The translations under genes were made by a program, and so were the position numbers. The notes beneath the pieces are model-generated. The model saw nothing but the letters and a program-made list of their open reading frames with translations, was not told where the DNA came from and did not search any database. From Brucella intermedia LMG 3301 (GTDB taxonomy: Bacteria > Pseudomonadota > Alphaproteobacteria > Rhizobiales > Rhizobiaceae): a DNA stretch of 64,000 nucleotides. Below, in pieces: positions 39,424-49,236 of the stretch; the first letter of the stretch is position 1, and each line of letters begins with the position of its first letter. The DNA lies in the NCBI RefSeq assembly GCF_000182645.1, contig NZ_ACQA01000001.1, positions 2,236,001 through 2,300,000 on the forward strand. The letters run 5' to 3'.

Positions 39424-39516
39424 GTCATTCCCCGATGATTATCGGTCCTGCGCCAGCCGGAAGGGCTTCACGCAGGACCATTTTGCAGCCACACAGGGCT
39501 GGTTTTGGAACAGCCC

Positions 39517-40188
39517 TTACGACTGCCAGCTTCTCAGCCCGATCCAGGTACGCCGATCGAGGACATAGCGTTCGACCGGCACATTGCCTGCGGCGAGCGA
39601 GTCGGCCATGCCCATGCTGCTGAACTGGAAGCCGCACTTGTGGATCACCCGGCGCGAGCCGCCATTGATGGCATGGCACGAGACATGCAGCCGTTCGATG
39701 GCGGTCGCACGAAAAGCCAGATCGATCAGGGCGTGCGCGGCCTCGGTGGCAAAGCCGTGTCCCCAATAGGGTTCGCCCAGCCAGTAGCCGATTTCAAGCC
39801 CGTCGCCACGATCGAGCGGATGGATGCCGCAGCAGCCCATGAAGATGCCGGTTTCCGCTTGCGTGATCGCGTAGATGCAATTGCCCATCTCGCCTTTTCG
39901 CACGCGCTCGACAAAGTCGACGGCGTTTTCACGCGTGTATGGATGCGGCATACGGGCAAGCATACTGGAGACGCGGGCGTTATTGGCAAGATAGGAAATC
40001 GCATCCACGTCTTCGACATGCGGCGGGCGCAACACCAGCCTTTCTGTGACGAGGACGGGGCAGTCCAGCTCGTAGGCCAGGTCGGGAGCCTTTGCATCCT
40101 CCAGGCCGGGCGACAGATCTGCGTAACTGCCTCTTCTTTCGCTACTGCTTGCGTCGTAACAATCTTCTTCCAGAACTTCGACAACCAT
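39517..40188 (-). CDS. GNAT-family N-acetyltransferase, RimJ/RimL type
   Basis: The 223-aa protein has an N-terminal extension of about 45 residues, then the RimL-like LVTERLVLRPPHVEDVDAI. GYWLGEPYWGHGFATEAAHALID (acetyl-CoA loop) and SRRVIHKCGFQFSSMG follow. The start has a GGAGG SD. It sits between rpmA and the other GNAT gene on the same strand; the L27-GNAT-GNAT-obgE order recurs in Rhizobiales. The acetylated substrate is not predictable. Confidence 0.88.
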   Translation of the reverse strand: MVVEVLEEDCYDASSSERRGSYADLSPGLEDAKAPDLAYELDCPVLVTERLVLRPPHVEDVDAISYLANNARVSSMLARMPHPYTRENAVDFVERVRKGEMGNCIYAITQAETGIFMGCCGIHPLDRGDGLEIGYWLGEPYWGHGFATEAAHALIDLAFRATAIERLHVSCHAINGGSRRVIHKCGFQFSSMGMADSLAAGNVPVERYVLDRRTWIGLRSWQS

Positions 40189-40218
40189 TTTTCGTTCCTC
40201 CAGAGCGTTTCATTTGAG

Positions 40219-40261
40219 GCGCATCTTGTTTGAAAACCGCTTCGCACTTTTCGAGATGCGC
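40219..40261. repeat. Rhizobial intergenic palindromic element
   Basis: GCGCATCTTGTTTGAAAACC and GCACTTTTCGAGATGCGC are complementary arms, just upstream of the second GNAT gene. Confidence 0.75.
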
Positions 40262-40269
40262 CCAAATGC

Positions 40270-40302
40270 AAAAAGGGAAGATGGGTGGCCCCATCTTCCC
40301 TT
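40270..40302 (-). terminator. Terminator of rplU-rpmA
   Basis: On the minus strand AAGGGAAGATGG / CCATCTTCCCTTTTT forms a long stem with a short loop and T-run, 70 bp beyond rpmA. Confidence 0.85.
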
Positions 40303-40371
40303 CGATCTTTTGGCTAGGCTGCCATTTACACCGGGTCCGATGGGACGCCGGTGCTTGTGAGAGTGCCCGGC

Positions 40372-40641
40372 TTACTCTGCTGCTTCCGCGATCGGGTTAA
40401 CCGACACGTACGTGCGACCGTTGGCTTTCGTGCGGAAAGACACGGAGCCGTTTACGGTTGCAAAAATCGTGTGGTCCTTGCCGAGGCCGACATTGGCGCC
40501 CGGATGCCACTTCGTGCCGCGTTGGCGCACGATGATGTTGCCGGCGAGCACAGCTTCGCCGCCGAACTTCTTCACGCCAAGGCGTTTGGATTCTGAATCG
40601 CGACCGTTACGCGAGGAACCGCCAGCTTTTTTGTGTGCCAT
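40372..40641 (-). CDS. rpmA: 50S ribosomal protein L27
   Basis: The 89-aa protein begins [20 protein letters not shown], the invariant L27 start, and includes [22 protein letters not shown]27 contacts the peptidyl transferase centre through its N-terminus. The ATG has an AAGGAGAA SD. It is 25 bp downstream of rplU and shares its operon. Confidence 0.98.
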   Translation of the reverse strand: MAHKKAGGSSRNGRDSESKRLGVKKFGGEAVLAGNIIVRQRGTKWHPGANVGLGKDHTIFATVNGSVSFRTKANGRTYVSVNPIAEAAE

Positions 40642-40666
40642 TGGTGTTCTCCTTTAATCTCTCTGT

Positions 40667-41095
40667 TTACTCAGCCGACTCGGCCTTGGCTGCGGCCTTC
40701 TTGGGCGCTGCCTTCTTCGGCTTTGCGGCTTCGCCTTCGGCGGCGTCTGCCTTCGGAGCCTTCTTCTCGGCGGCCTTCTTGGAAGGCTTCGCGCCGTCGG
40801 TGAGGATTTCCGAGATGCGGATGGTCGTCAGTTCCTGACGATGACCGCGTGTGCGCTTCGAGTTCTGACGGCGACGCTTCTTGAACGCGATGACCTTGCG
40901 GGCACGGCCCTGTTCAACGACTTCGGCGGTGACGAGAGCACCGGCGACGGTCGGGGCGCCAATGGTCGAGCCGACCATCAGGACTTCTGCGAATTCTACG
41001 ATGTCACCGGCTTCGCCAGCAACTTTTTCGACCTTGATGAGGTCGTTTGCGGCAACGCGATACTGCTTGCCACCGGTCTTGATGACTGCGAACAT
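40667..41095 (-). CDS. rplU: 50S ribosomal protein L21, extended C-terminus
   Basis: L21 starts [20 protein letters not shown] at the ATG 41095 (SD AGGA). The conserved [23 protein letters not shown] (central) and TTIRISEIL end the core near residue 102. A 40-residue Lys/Ala/Glu tail ([20 protein letters not shown]) extends it to 142 aa, as in other Rhizobiales. Upstream in-frame codons belong to the leader. Confidence 0.97.
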   Translation of the reverse strand: MFAVIKTGGKQYRVAANDLIKVEKVAGEAGDIVEFAEVLMVGSTIGAPTVAGALVTAEVVEQGRARKVIAFKKRRRQNSKRTRGHRQELTTIRISEILTDGAKPSKKAAEKKAPKADAAEGEAAKPKKAAPKKAAAKAESAE

Positions 41096-41277
41096 TTGTT
41101 GTCCTTTCGGTTGTTCGGTCCGGCTCTCATTCTGCGACATTGGCGTCGAAGCGATGGGCCGTCTTTTTATCAGTCGGTTGATGAGCGGGCTTTTGGCCCT
41201 TGATCGCAGTCCCGGAAAAGCCCGAAATCTGCAATCAAAACAATAGGCGCGGATCACCCCACGCCTAAGGTCTGGTG

Positions 41278-41307
41278 CTTATAGGTGCGAAGCGGCAGAA
41301 AAGTCAA
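41278..41307 (-). promoter_or_regulatory. Putative promoter of rplU-rpmA
   Basis: On the minus strand TTGACT (41302-41307) and TATAAG (41278-41283) are 18 bp apart. They lie about 180 bp before the rplU start. The rest of 41096-41447 shows no other gene. Confidence 0.55.
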
Positions 41308-41447
41308 GAATTTTCACAAGGGAATGCAAATTAGCTCTTGTCTAATCGGCGCTGGCCCGTTATTGAGCCGCTGCACGCTCGGCATTCGTCATTGATGCTT
41401 GTTACTGTGCGATTCTTCAAGGGTCGTTTTACAGTGCTGCACAACGC

Positions 41448-41537
41448 GGAGAGGTGGCTGAGTGGTTGAAAGCACCGCACTCGAAATGCGGCATGGGGGC
41501 AACTCCATCGGGGGTTCGAATCCCTCCCTCTCCGCCA
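41448..41537 (+). tRNA. tRNA-Ser (CGA)
   Basis: The 90-nt gene includes an encoded CCA. The acceptor GGAGAGG pairs with CCTCTCC, the anticodon loop is CTCGAAA (anticodon CGA), and a long variable arm (CATGGGGGCAACTCCATC) marks a class II serine tRNA. The T-loop is GTTCGAATC. Confidence 0.97.
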
Positions 41538-41647
41538 TTTATTTCCTTGCAAGAACATCCAGCCACCCGGTGAACAGCGCATCATTTACCGCCGCAAGCA
41601 TGAGCGCGTGCTTCTCCGCACCGCGCAAACCGTGCTAGAAGAGCCTC

Positions 41648-42316
41648 ATGAGTGTGTTATCCGCCGTTGCTCCCATCTATCATCCCCCGCTGGAACCCTA
41701 TGTCTCGATCCTTCATCGCGATGCGGGCTTTCTCGTGCTGGACAAGCCGAGCGGTCTCCTGTCCGTACCCGGACGCCATCCTGCCCTGTCTGACAGTCTC
41801 GCAACGCGCGTTCAGGAAACATTTCCGCAAGCGCAGATGATCAACCGTCTCGACAAGGATACGTCGGGCATCGTCCTGATGTCGCTCGATCGCAAGACGC
41901 ATGCCGCTATCGCCGCTCAGTTCGAGGCCCGCACGACGCAAAAATCCTATATAGCCGTCGTCTGGGGAAACGTTGAGGAAGACGAAGGGCTGATCGACCT
42001 GCCGCTGGCGATTGATCCCGGCAACAAGCCGCGTCATCGTGTCGATCACGAGCACGGCAAGCCTGCCCAGACACGCTGGCAGGTGCTCGATCGCAGCGAG
42101 CGCACGACCCGGCTGCGGCTCTTTCCCCTTACGGGCCGCACGCACCAGCTGCGCGTGCATATGAAAGCGATTGGCCATGTGATCCTCGGCGACGAATTCT
42201 ACGCCGAAGGCGAAGCGCTTGCCGCCGCAGACCGCCTGTTGCTGCACGCGGAAGAACTTTCCTTCAGGCACCCCGATGGCCGCGCTGTTACCTTCACCGC
42301 GCCCTGCCCTTTCTGA
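41648..42316 (+). CDS. RluA-family pseudouridine synthase
   Basis: The 222-aa RNA pseudouridine synthase has the catalytic motif MINRLDKDTSGIVLMSL (Asp69), KSYIAVVWG, the RluA signature LFPLTGRTHQLRVHM and GHVILGDEFY. It lacks an N-terminal S4 domain, as in RluA itself. The target RNA cannot be fixed from sequence; RluA-like enzymes modify 23S rRNA and tRNA. It starts about 110 bp downstream of tRNA-Ser and runs into rsmJ after 8 bp, so these two are co-transcribed. Confidence 0.9.
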   Translation: MSVLSAVAPIYHPPLEPYVSILHRDAGFLVLDKPSGLLSVPGRHPALSDSLATRVQETFPQAQMINRLDKDTSGIVLMSLDRKTHAAIAAQFEARTTQKSYIAVVWGNVEEDEGLIDLPLAIDPGNKPRHRVDHEHGKPAQTRWQVLDRSERTTRLRLFPLTGRTHQLRVHMKAIGHVILGDEFYAEGEALAAADRLLLHAEELSFRHPDGRAVTFTAPCPF

Positions 42317-42324
42317 GAGCATCC

Positions 42325-42942
42325 ATGTCGCAGAAAATCGATACATCGGAGCTTGTCGTTGATTTCGTCGGCGGCGCTGTCGGCCACCGGTTCCGCTCCG
42401 GCGAAGGACGCGGTCAGGCCCTCGCCAAGGCCGCGGGACTGACGCGGGATGCCACGCCGGAAATCGTCGATGCGACGGCTGGGCTCGGGCGCGATGCCTT
42501 TCTGCTGGCCTCACTCGGCGCGAAAGTGATCTTGATCGAGCGCTCCGAAAAGATGCACGGGCTTCTCGCCGAGGGGCTGGCGCGTGCAGCCGCGGAAGGA
42601 GGCCGCTATGCCGAGACTGTTGCCCGCATGACGCTTTTGCACGGCGATTCCTGCCTGCTCCTGCCCGAATTGAAGCCGCAGGTCGTGCTGGTTGACCCGA
42701 TGCATCCGCCGCGTGGCAACAGTGCGCTCGTCAAAAAGGAAATGCGGCAGATACGCGAAATCGTCGGCACCGATCCGGATGCCGAAAGGTTGATGCAGGT
42801 GGCACTCGAGGCAGCGCAATACCGTGTGGTCCTCAAATGGCCGTTGCGCGCCGATCCCATGGCCGGATTGCGCAAGCCCTCCCATCAGATTCTCGGCAAG
42901 AGCACGCGTTATGACGTGTTCGTCAAGGCGAAGATCGGTTGA
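42325..42942 (+). CDS. rsmJ: 16S rRNA (guanine1516-N2)-methyltransferase
   Basis: The 205-aa SAM-dependent methyltransferase has the diagnostic VDFVGGAVGHRFRSGEGRGQ, motif I VDATAGLGRDAFLLASLGA, the DPMHPPR active-site motif near residue 130 and the C-terminal VLKWPLRADPM. This matches RsmJ. It follows the RluA-type gene by 8 bp, giving a two-gene RNA-modification operon. Confidence 0.92.
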   Translation: MSQKIDTSELVVDFVGGAVGHRFRSGEGRGQALAKAAGLTRDATPEIVDATAGLGRDAFLLASLGAKVILIERSEKMHGLLAEGLARAAAEGGRYAETVARMTLLHGDSCLLLPELKPQVVLVDPMHPPRGNSALVKKEMRQIREIVGTDPDAERLMQVALEAAQYRVVLKWPLRADPMAGLRKPSHQILGKSTRYDVFVKAKIG

Positions 42943-42956
42943 ACATCGCGCAAGAA

Positions 42957-44444
42957 CTATGGCTGTCCGCTTCCATCTGATGCGAAGTCGCGCGGCATCT
43001 CGACAGAATAGATACAGACGCTGTTGCGGCCCTTCGCCTTGGCCTCATACATGGCAGCGTCCGCAGCCGCGAGCAGTTCCCCTGCCGACCGGCCATGTCT
43101 GGGAAAACAGGCGACACCAATGCTGCACGTGACCTCCAGAGAGGTTCCACCCAGTTCGACCGGCTCGCTTACCCTGCGCCGTATCTCATCCAGCCGGGAA
43201 CAGAAATCCCCCTCGTCTGCCTTCAGAACCAGAATGAATTCATCGCCGCCCATGCGACCGGCAAGTTCACCCTCGCCGAGCAGAAGCAAAATCCGGCCGG
43301 CGACCTGCTGCAAAAGCCTGTCTCCGGCAGCATGGCCGAGTGTATCGTTGACCGGCTTGAACTGATCGAGGTCGAGAAAGCCGACAGCCACCTTCCGTGA
43401 ATGGCTGGACGCCTGATCGAGCATCTGTTCGAGTTGTCGTTCCAGAAAGGCCCGGTTCGCCAGCCCGGTCAGCGCGTCGTGCTCGGCCAGATAGCGGATG
43501 CGCTCGTCGGCGATGCGCCTGTCGATGGCAATTCCAGCCATCCCTGCAGCGGTGGCCAAAAACTCACGCAGGCCGCGATCATCGGAAACCTCGCCATCGA
43601 CCATGAAACCCAGAACACCATGTCCTGTACCGTCCGCCGAAGGAATTTCGATGCAGAATATCGCTTCGCTTTCAGGAGCCAGCGCTGTCAGTGCAGCTTC
43701 AAGGCGCGCCGGGGAAAGCGGCGCCTGTCTCAGACCAGTCGCCAGCGAAGGCAACGAGGGGGCCGAAACAATGACATCATCTGCGTTTTGAGCGGTCACG
43801 ACGGCGACGCATCGAACACCCCCGGCAAGGCTTTCCAGCAACCGGGCCAGTTGATCGACGAATTCCGATATCGCAACGGCGCTCACCGTCATTTCCAGAA
43901 TGCGGGCCTGCACCTGCATGAAGCGTTCGGCCTTCTTCTTGATGGAAATGTCGCGCGAGACGCCCACGACACCGATGATGTTGCCGCTCCTGTCGCGCAG
44001 TGGGACGCGCGAAATCATCAGCCAGCGATCCGCTCCGCCGCGCATGGCGCGCTCTTCATAGCCGAGGTCAGGCACGCCGCTTTCCATGACCCGCCTTTCG
44101 ATCTCGGAAATGCGCGCCGTAATCGCTGCTTGGCCGTGTATATCGACGTCCGTCAGCCCGATGAGTTCGTTGATGTCTGACAGGCCATTGTTGCGAACCA
44201 CCGCATCGTTGGCAAACAGGAACCGCCCTTGCAGGTCCTTGGCATAGATGAAATCCGGCACGTGATTGATCATGGCGACGAGCCAGTCGAGCTGGTCCGT
44301 GCCTGTCGGGGCATTGTCGCCTGGCCTTGGCTGTGACAAGCGGTGCAGCCCTTCGCCGGGGCGCGGATCGCCGACACCCTCGCTGGCATTCTCGCCGTTA
44401 TCCTCGTTGACACCCAGCGTGGATGCGTCTGCCAGACCTTTCAT
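42957..44444 (-). CDS. PAS-domain diguanylate cyclase
   Basis: The 495-aa cytosolic protein has a PAS domain (MINHVPDFIYAKDLQGRFLF, about residues 50-175, with PAC-like LRDRSGNIIGVVGVSRDIS). A GAF-like region follows (about 185-315), then a GGDEF domain (LAEHDALTGLANRAFLERQL, DLDQFKPVNDTLGHAAGD, GRMGGDEFILVL). The catalytic GGDEF is intact, so c-di-GMP synthesis is predicted. I see no RxxD inhibitory site five residues upstream. The start has a GGAGGGG SD. It is convergent with rsmJ and single-gene. Confidence 0.9.
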   Translation of the reverse strand: MKGLADASTLGVNEDNGENASEGVGDPRPGEGLHRLSQPRPGDNAPTGTDQLDWLVAMINHVPDFIYAKDLQGRFLFANDAVVRNNGLSDINELIGLTDVDIHGQAAITARISEIERRVMESGVPDLGYEERAMRGGADRWLMISRVPLRDRSGNIIGVVGVSRDISIKKKAERFMQVQARILEMTVSAVAISEFVDQLARLLESLAGGVRCVAVVTAQNADDVIVSAPSLPSLATGLRQAPLSPARLEAALTALAPESEAIFCIEIPSADGTGHGVLGFMVDGEVSDDRGLREFLATAAGMAGIAIDRRIADERIRYLAEHDALTGLANRAFLERQLEQMLDQASSHSRKVAVGFLDLDQFKPVNDTLGHAAGDRLLQQVAGRILLLLGEGELAGRMGGDEFILVLKADEGDFCSRLDEIRRRVSEPVELGGTSLEVTCSIGVACFPRHGRSAGELLAAADAAMYEAKAKGRNSVCIYSVEMPRDFASDGSGQP

Positions 44445-44778
44445 GGATCGGGCCCCTCCATGCCCAAGTTCATATTAGCAATCTTTTGGGTGGTGGGAAT
44501 GGCATAAAAGAGCCACACCTGCGCTTTGCATCCTATGCGGCATTCTTTTCCGTGACTTTACCCACGGCGCGCAAACTGCCAAAATTAGAGCGCGTTTCGA
44601 TCTGACTGAGTCAGATCGACGCTCTAAGCTGTTCTATTAATAGCATAATCTTATCGATCCTCGTTTCACTCAGGTCGGATTATGCTTTAAACCGGAACAG
44701 AATAACGATGGCAGTCGTTCCAGGTTTGCGGAGTTTCCTGTCAATTGCTCCGGCACATCGTTTCGATCACGAGGTCTT
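44445..44778. repeat. Gene-free stretch with palindromic elements
   Basis: TAGAGCG...GATCTGACTGAGTCAGATC...CGCTCTA at about 44586-44627 is a strong palindrome. A second imperfect one follows (AGCATAATC / GATTATGCT, about 44642-44690). No gene is evident. Confidence 0.65.
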
Positions 44779-46263
44779 ATGAAACAGAGCATCGACCTGA
44801 CGACAGCCCCGATCAATCAGGCTCTGCTGCTCTTTGCCCTGCCGACCCTTGGCTCGTCCATATTGCAATCGGCCAACGGTTCCATCGACACGATCTGGAT
44901 CGGGCAGTTACTGGGCGAATACGCACTTGCCGCAACGACGAACGGCAATCTGGTCATGTTTCTGCTGACCGCTTTCGTCTTCGGTTTCGGCATGGCATCG
45001 ACGATCCTCATCGGACAGGCTTTCGGGCGACGGGATATAGAAACGGCGCGCACCATAGCGGGCACCACGGTCGGCACTTTCGTACCGCTCAGCATCGTGG
45101 TCGCGGTCATCGGCTGGCTGCTCGCCCCCAAAGTTCTGGCGCTGCTGGGAACTCCTGAAACCATTGAACCGCTGGCGCGTGCGTTCCTGCAGGTCACTTT
45201 TCTGGCCATGCCGGCGATCCTGATGCAGACAATCCTGATGATGGCACTGCGCGGCAGCGGCGACGCCGTGACCCCGCTGATATTCATGGGAATGGCCGTA
45301 CTCCTCGATATAGTGCTCAACCCCTTCTTCATCCTGGGTTGGGGTCCGCTGCCTGCGCTCGGTATTGCGGGGTCCGCACTGGCAACAGCTGTCGCCAATT
45401 ACATAAGTCTCGCGGCGATGCTCTATTATATCTACCATCGCGATCTCCCGTTGCGCCTGCGCGGCAGGGAGTTGTGGCTTCTTGTTCCGGACCGGAAGTT
45501 GTTGAAGCTGATCTTTGTCAAGGGACTGCCGATGGGCATCCAGATGATCGTTGTCTCAAGCTCGATGCTGACCATGATGCGGCTCGTCAATCGCGAGGGT
45601 GTTGACACGACAGCCGCCTTCGGCGCCACGCAGCAGCTGTGGACCTATGTGCAGATGCCGGCAATGGCGTTGGGTGCTGCGGTCAGCGCGATGGCGGCCC
45701 AGAACATCGGAGCCGGTAAATGGGATCGTGTCAGCTCCATAACCCGCATCGGAACGATCTACGCAGTGCTGATGACCGGAGCCCTTGTCGGGCTGCTGCT
45801 GGTCGCCGACCGGCAGGCCCTGCAGATATTTCTCGGCGCTGAAAGCCCGGCCATCGCGATCGGCCAGCATATCGGTCAGATCGCCACCTGGGGTTTCATC
45901 GCGTTCGGCGTGACAATGGTTCTCTTCGGAACAGTGCGTGCAAACGGCCAGGTCATCTGGCCGCTCATCATTCTTTTCGTATCGATGTATCCTGTGCGCC
46001 TCGGCGTCGCTATTGGCCTGCGGGAACAGCTTGGTTCCGATGCGCTCTGGCTGAGCTTTCCTGCCGCGATGCTGTCGACCCTGCTGATGTCGACCATCCT
46101 TTATTTCCACGGCGGCTGGAGAAAGAATTCCTCCATGCGGGTCGACGCTCATGAGTTGCAGGGCGAAGCGGCATGCGTATCGCAATCAACGGAAGCCGCT
46201 CCATCCAGCAACGCCCTTGCTCCCAATGCGCCCCTCGTCGCCGAAGTGAAAGCCGGCAGCTGA
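44779..46263 (+). CDS. MATE-family efflux transporter
   Basis: The 494-aa inner-membrane antiporter has 12 hydrophobic segments in two homologous halves: NQALLLFALPTLGSSILQSA and GFGMASTILIGQAFG in the first, LIFVKGLPMGIQMIVVSSSM and MPAMALGAAVSAMAAQNIG in the second. Family members export cationic drugs or metabolites using Na+ or H+. The last about 45 residues are a hydrophilic tail. The start has GAGG upstream. It is preceded by palindromic repeats and convergent with a broken kinase gene. Confidence 0.92.
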   Translation: MKQSIDLTTAPINQALLLFALPTLGSSILQSANGSIDTIWIGQLLGEYALAATTNGNLVMFLLTAFVFGFGMASTILIGQAFGRRDIETARTIAGTTVGTFVPLSIVVAVIGWLLAPKVLALLGTPETIEPLARAFLQVTFLAMPAILMQTILMMALRGSGDAVTPLIFMGMAVLLDIVLNPFFILGWGPLPALGIAGSALATAVANYISLAAMLYYIYHRDLPLRLRGRELWLLVPDRKLLKLIFVKGLPMGIQMIVVSSSMLTMMRLVNREGVDTTAAFGATQQLWTYVQMPAMALGAAVSAMAAQNIGAGKWDRVSSITRIGTIYAVLMTGALVGLLLVADRQALQIFLGAESPAIAIGQHIGQIATWGFIAFGVTMVLFGTVRANGQVIWPLIILFVSMYPVRLGVAIGLREQLGSDALWLSFPAAMLSTLLMSTILYFHGGWRKNSSMRVDAHELQGEAACVSQSTEAAPSSNALAPNAPLVAEVKAGS

Positions 46264-46304
46264 AGCTTCCGGCTCCGCCGATGGGGGATGGGTACCCCAA
46301 CCAC

Positions 46305-46802
46305 TTAAAGCGATTTCATGATCGTTTCGACACCTTCTTCCACTGACAGAACGGACGTATCCAGGCGCAGATCAGTGCTCCATGGCTCGAAGTGGCGTTT
46401 CTATATTTGATCCCAGTCTGGTGGCGTCAATCCTTCTACCGTCATTATTCGCGTCTCGGCGCGACGGCGATGCGTATCGACGTCCGAACAGACAACTTCA
46501 ACCTGAACCCATCTACTGCCGGCTTTTGCCGCGACGTCTCTGAATGCCTGACGGGTGATTTCCGTCGCGTTCACCGAATCGACTATGACGGTACGGCCCA
46601 GCTGAAGGTTTTCTGCAGCCAGCGAATAAAGCGTTACATATCCTGCCGGTCCGACTTCATTCCCTGCCGATGGCGGCGCCGCAGAACGAATTGCCTGCTC
46701 GACGGTATCCACGCGAAGATAGCAAGCCCCGATACGCACGGCGAGAGCCTGTGCTATCGTGCTTTTTCCAGACGCTGGCGGTCCACCCAGAATAATCAGC
46801 AT
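46305..46802 (-). pseudogene. P-loop kinase-like gene with internal amber codon
   Basis: The protein starts MLIILGGPPASGKSTIAQAL (Walker A at residues 6-15), followed by YLRVDTVEQAIR and CSDVDTHRRRAETR, the AAA_33 kinase pattern. A TAG at 46401-46403 stops translation after TPPDWDQI. The same frame continues KRHFEPWSTDLRLDTSVLSV to a TAA at 46305. That fits the usual W..V..R.FEPW..., IDT ending of such kinases, so the stop replaces an internal codon (CAG to TAG would do it). Without it the product would be 165 aa; as sequenced it is 133 aa. Confidence 0.75.
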
Positions 46803-46909
46803 CGGCACCCCCGTGCGGAACATCGTATTTCGGGAGCGTGAAGCTTCGATGACGTTCCAGGCCCGCTGTCCACAACGGGCCACCTGCCGTCACTACCCGT
46901 TTAAACGCC

Positions 46910-46938
46910 AAAACCCGCCGCTTGTGCGACGGGTTTTT
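46910..46938 (-). terminator. Terminator downstream of tRNA-fMet (rrn operon end)
   Basis: On the minus strand AAAAACCCGTCGC / GCGGCGGGTTTT pair. It lies 6 bp past the tRNA end and probably ends the rRNA operon. Confidence 0.7.
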
Positions 46939-46943
46939 ATTTT

Positions 46944-47020
<77 letters not shown>

Positions 47021-47121
47021 TTATGGGTGCGATATTATGACCGGTTTTGGTATTTTTTTTCGCTTTGGGCGTGATTTGATCTGTTTTGCATGGGTTTGAG
47101 AAGATGATTTGTGTGCTTAGC

Positions 47122-47240
47122 AGACCTGGCAGCGACCTACTCTCCCGCATCTTAAGATGAAGTACCATTGGCGCTGGAGCGTTTCACGGCCGAGTTCGGA
47201 ATGGGATCGGGTGCAGCCGCTCCGCCATAACCACCAGGTC
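47122..47240 (-). rRNA. rrf: 5S ribosomal RNA
   Basis: The minus strand reads GACCTGGTGGTTATGGCGGA at the 5' end, then CCCGATCCCATTCCGAACTC (the universal 5S stretch), ending ...GTCGCTGCCAGGTC. The terminal stem is intact. The gene seems complete. Confidence 0.97.
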
Positions 47241-47492
47241 GGCGAAGAACACAAATGAGAAGCTGGTTCAGGGCAGTAAGGCAGTAGGGGAATAGGGCAG
47301 TATGTTTGGGCTGCGCCTATCCTTTGCCTTTGTGCTTTGTCTTTCTGTGCTGATAACACGAAGCATGCGACTGCATGCCGCCGGTTTTCCGGCGCCCCGT
47401 CCGGAGCGAAGCGGCGTTAGCCGCGACAGCGTGAGGACAGGAGAATGATTTTGGCTTGAACGAAGTTCAAACCAAAATGATGGATATTGTAA
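47241..47492 (-). other. 23S-5S internal transcribed spacer
   Basis: About 250 bp without a gene. It contains GATTTTGGCTTGAACG / GTTCAAACCAAAAT, a hairpin next to the 23S end that may be the 23S processing stem. The triplicated GGGCAGTA/GGCAGTA motif lies near 47270-47300. Confidence 0.6.
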
Positions 47493-48089
<597 letters not shown>

Positions 48090-48267
48090 CTTTCCCCTTT
48101 CGGGCACATACGGTATTAGCACAAGTTTCCCTGAGTTATTCCGTAGCAAATGGTACGTTCCCACGCGTTACTCACCCGTCTGCCGCTCCCCTTGCGGGGC
48201 GCTCGACTTGCATGTGTTAAGCCTGCCGCCAGCGTTCGTTCTGAGCCAGGATCAAACTCTCAAGTTG
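48090..48267 (-). rRNA. rrs: 16S rRNA, 5'-terminal fragment only
   Basis: The minus strand begins CAACTTGAGAGTTTGATCCT, followed by GGCGGCAGGCTTAACACATG and GGTGAGTAACGCGTGGGAAC. It ends after about 178 nt at TGCCCGAAAGGGGAAAG. The sequence is Brucellaceae-like. The rest of 16S, the 16S-23S spacer with its usual tRNAs and most of 23S are absent. Confidence 0.93.
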
Positions 48268-48494
48268 AAAATTTGATGTTGGCTATAATCAGTCGCATCT
48301 CTACGTAAGAGACGCAAACTTCTGGTCACGCTCAAATTGACGAGAACATATTTACACACCAGACAATCCGAAGATCATCCAGGTAACATAGTTCTTATCC
48401 AAGAAACGTGTCCGCCAAAGTTCTTTCGACAGTTCGATCTCTCGAACCATCCGCAGACAATGCCGCCCACGTTTCTCTTTCTTCTGTATAAAAT

Positions 48495-48506
48495 TGTCAA
48501 AGAACA
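48495..48506 (-). promoter_or_regulatory. boxA-like antitermination site in rRNA leader
   Basis: The minus strand reads TGTTCTTTGACA, close to the boxA consensus TGCTCTTTAACA. It lies about 230 nt before 16S, where rRNA antitermination signals are expected. Confidence 0.6.
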
Positions 48507-48822
48507 GACGATCTCAAACCGTCGAAAATCTCAATCCGCTCACAAAGCCCGCCGCCAATCACCCAACCCGAAGGTCAAATCCTGTCAGCGCCTCGTCTGC
48601 GGTGCCGGGCTTCTAGATCAGTCAAACCAACCTGTCAACCACTTTTTTCGAAGAAAATCACAAACTTAATCGAAGTTCTTTTCTCCTAACATCAACAAGA
48701 CTCAATGCCCCGTCAACGCCGCCAGCCTACCAACACCCAGCATCGCTGCCAGACACCTTCAACCAACTCCAAGGACGCATCAGCCTGCCGCTTGCGGCGC
48801 CGCCGCCCTCGTTGTGGAGGCG

Positions 48823-48852
48823 TATATAGGGGGGACCTCTGCTATCTGTCAA
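48823..48852 (-). promoter_or_regulatory. rRNA operon promoter
   Basis: On the minus strand TTGACA (48847-48852) and TATATA (48823-48828) are separated by 18 bp with a C-run just before the -10. It is the strongest promoter match in the window and about 550 bp before 16S. Confidence 0.75.
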
Positions 48853-49236
48853 CAGCATCAAGGAAGTTTTTTGATGTTTTTTTGACAGCTTTCCACAAGC
48901 CGCCGGATTTCCACGTATTCGACTTATATTATAGGACTCTCATTGTCCCTCCAGCACTTGGGAGGGCCTTAAACCGGCCTTATTGCCCGAATAGCTTCTG
49001 CCGGATTTTCGAAACGGGCAATCGACGCGCCTTGCGGGGGATTGTGGATATCGTTGTCGGGCAGGCTTGTCGTTGACTTACGTTTCTTCGGCAGGCAAAA
49101 CTCACATGCCCGTTTGGGAGCCTTCCGACAGAATGGAAGACACCTTGATACCGGATTGGCGGCTCTCCGCTTCTCCGACAAACGATTTCAAGCACGTTCG
49201 TGCTGTCAATTATAAAGAAGGACCGGCTACAGCAGT

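Larger units (their letters stand above)
48268..49236. other. rRNA leader and divergent control region
   Basis: About 970 bp without a protein gene. The left 550 bp is the rRNA leader, with a boxA-like site. An rrn promoter lies at 48823-48852. The right part (48860-49236) leads to the M23 gene; TTGACA (about 48879) and TATATTATAGG (about 48925) are possible but poorly spaced promoter parts for it. Confidence 0.6.
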
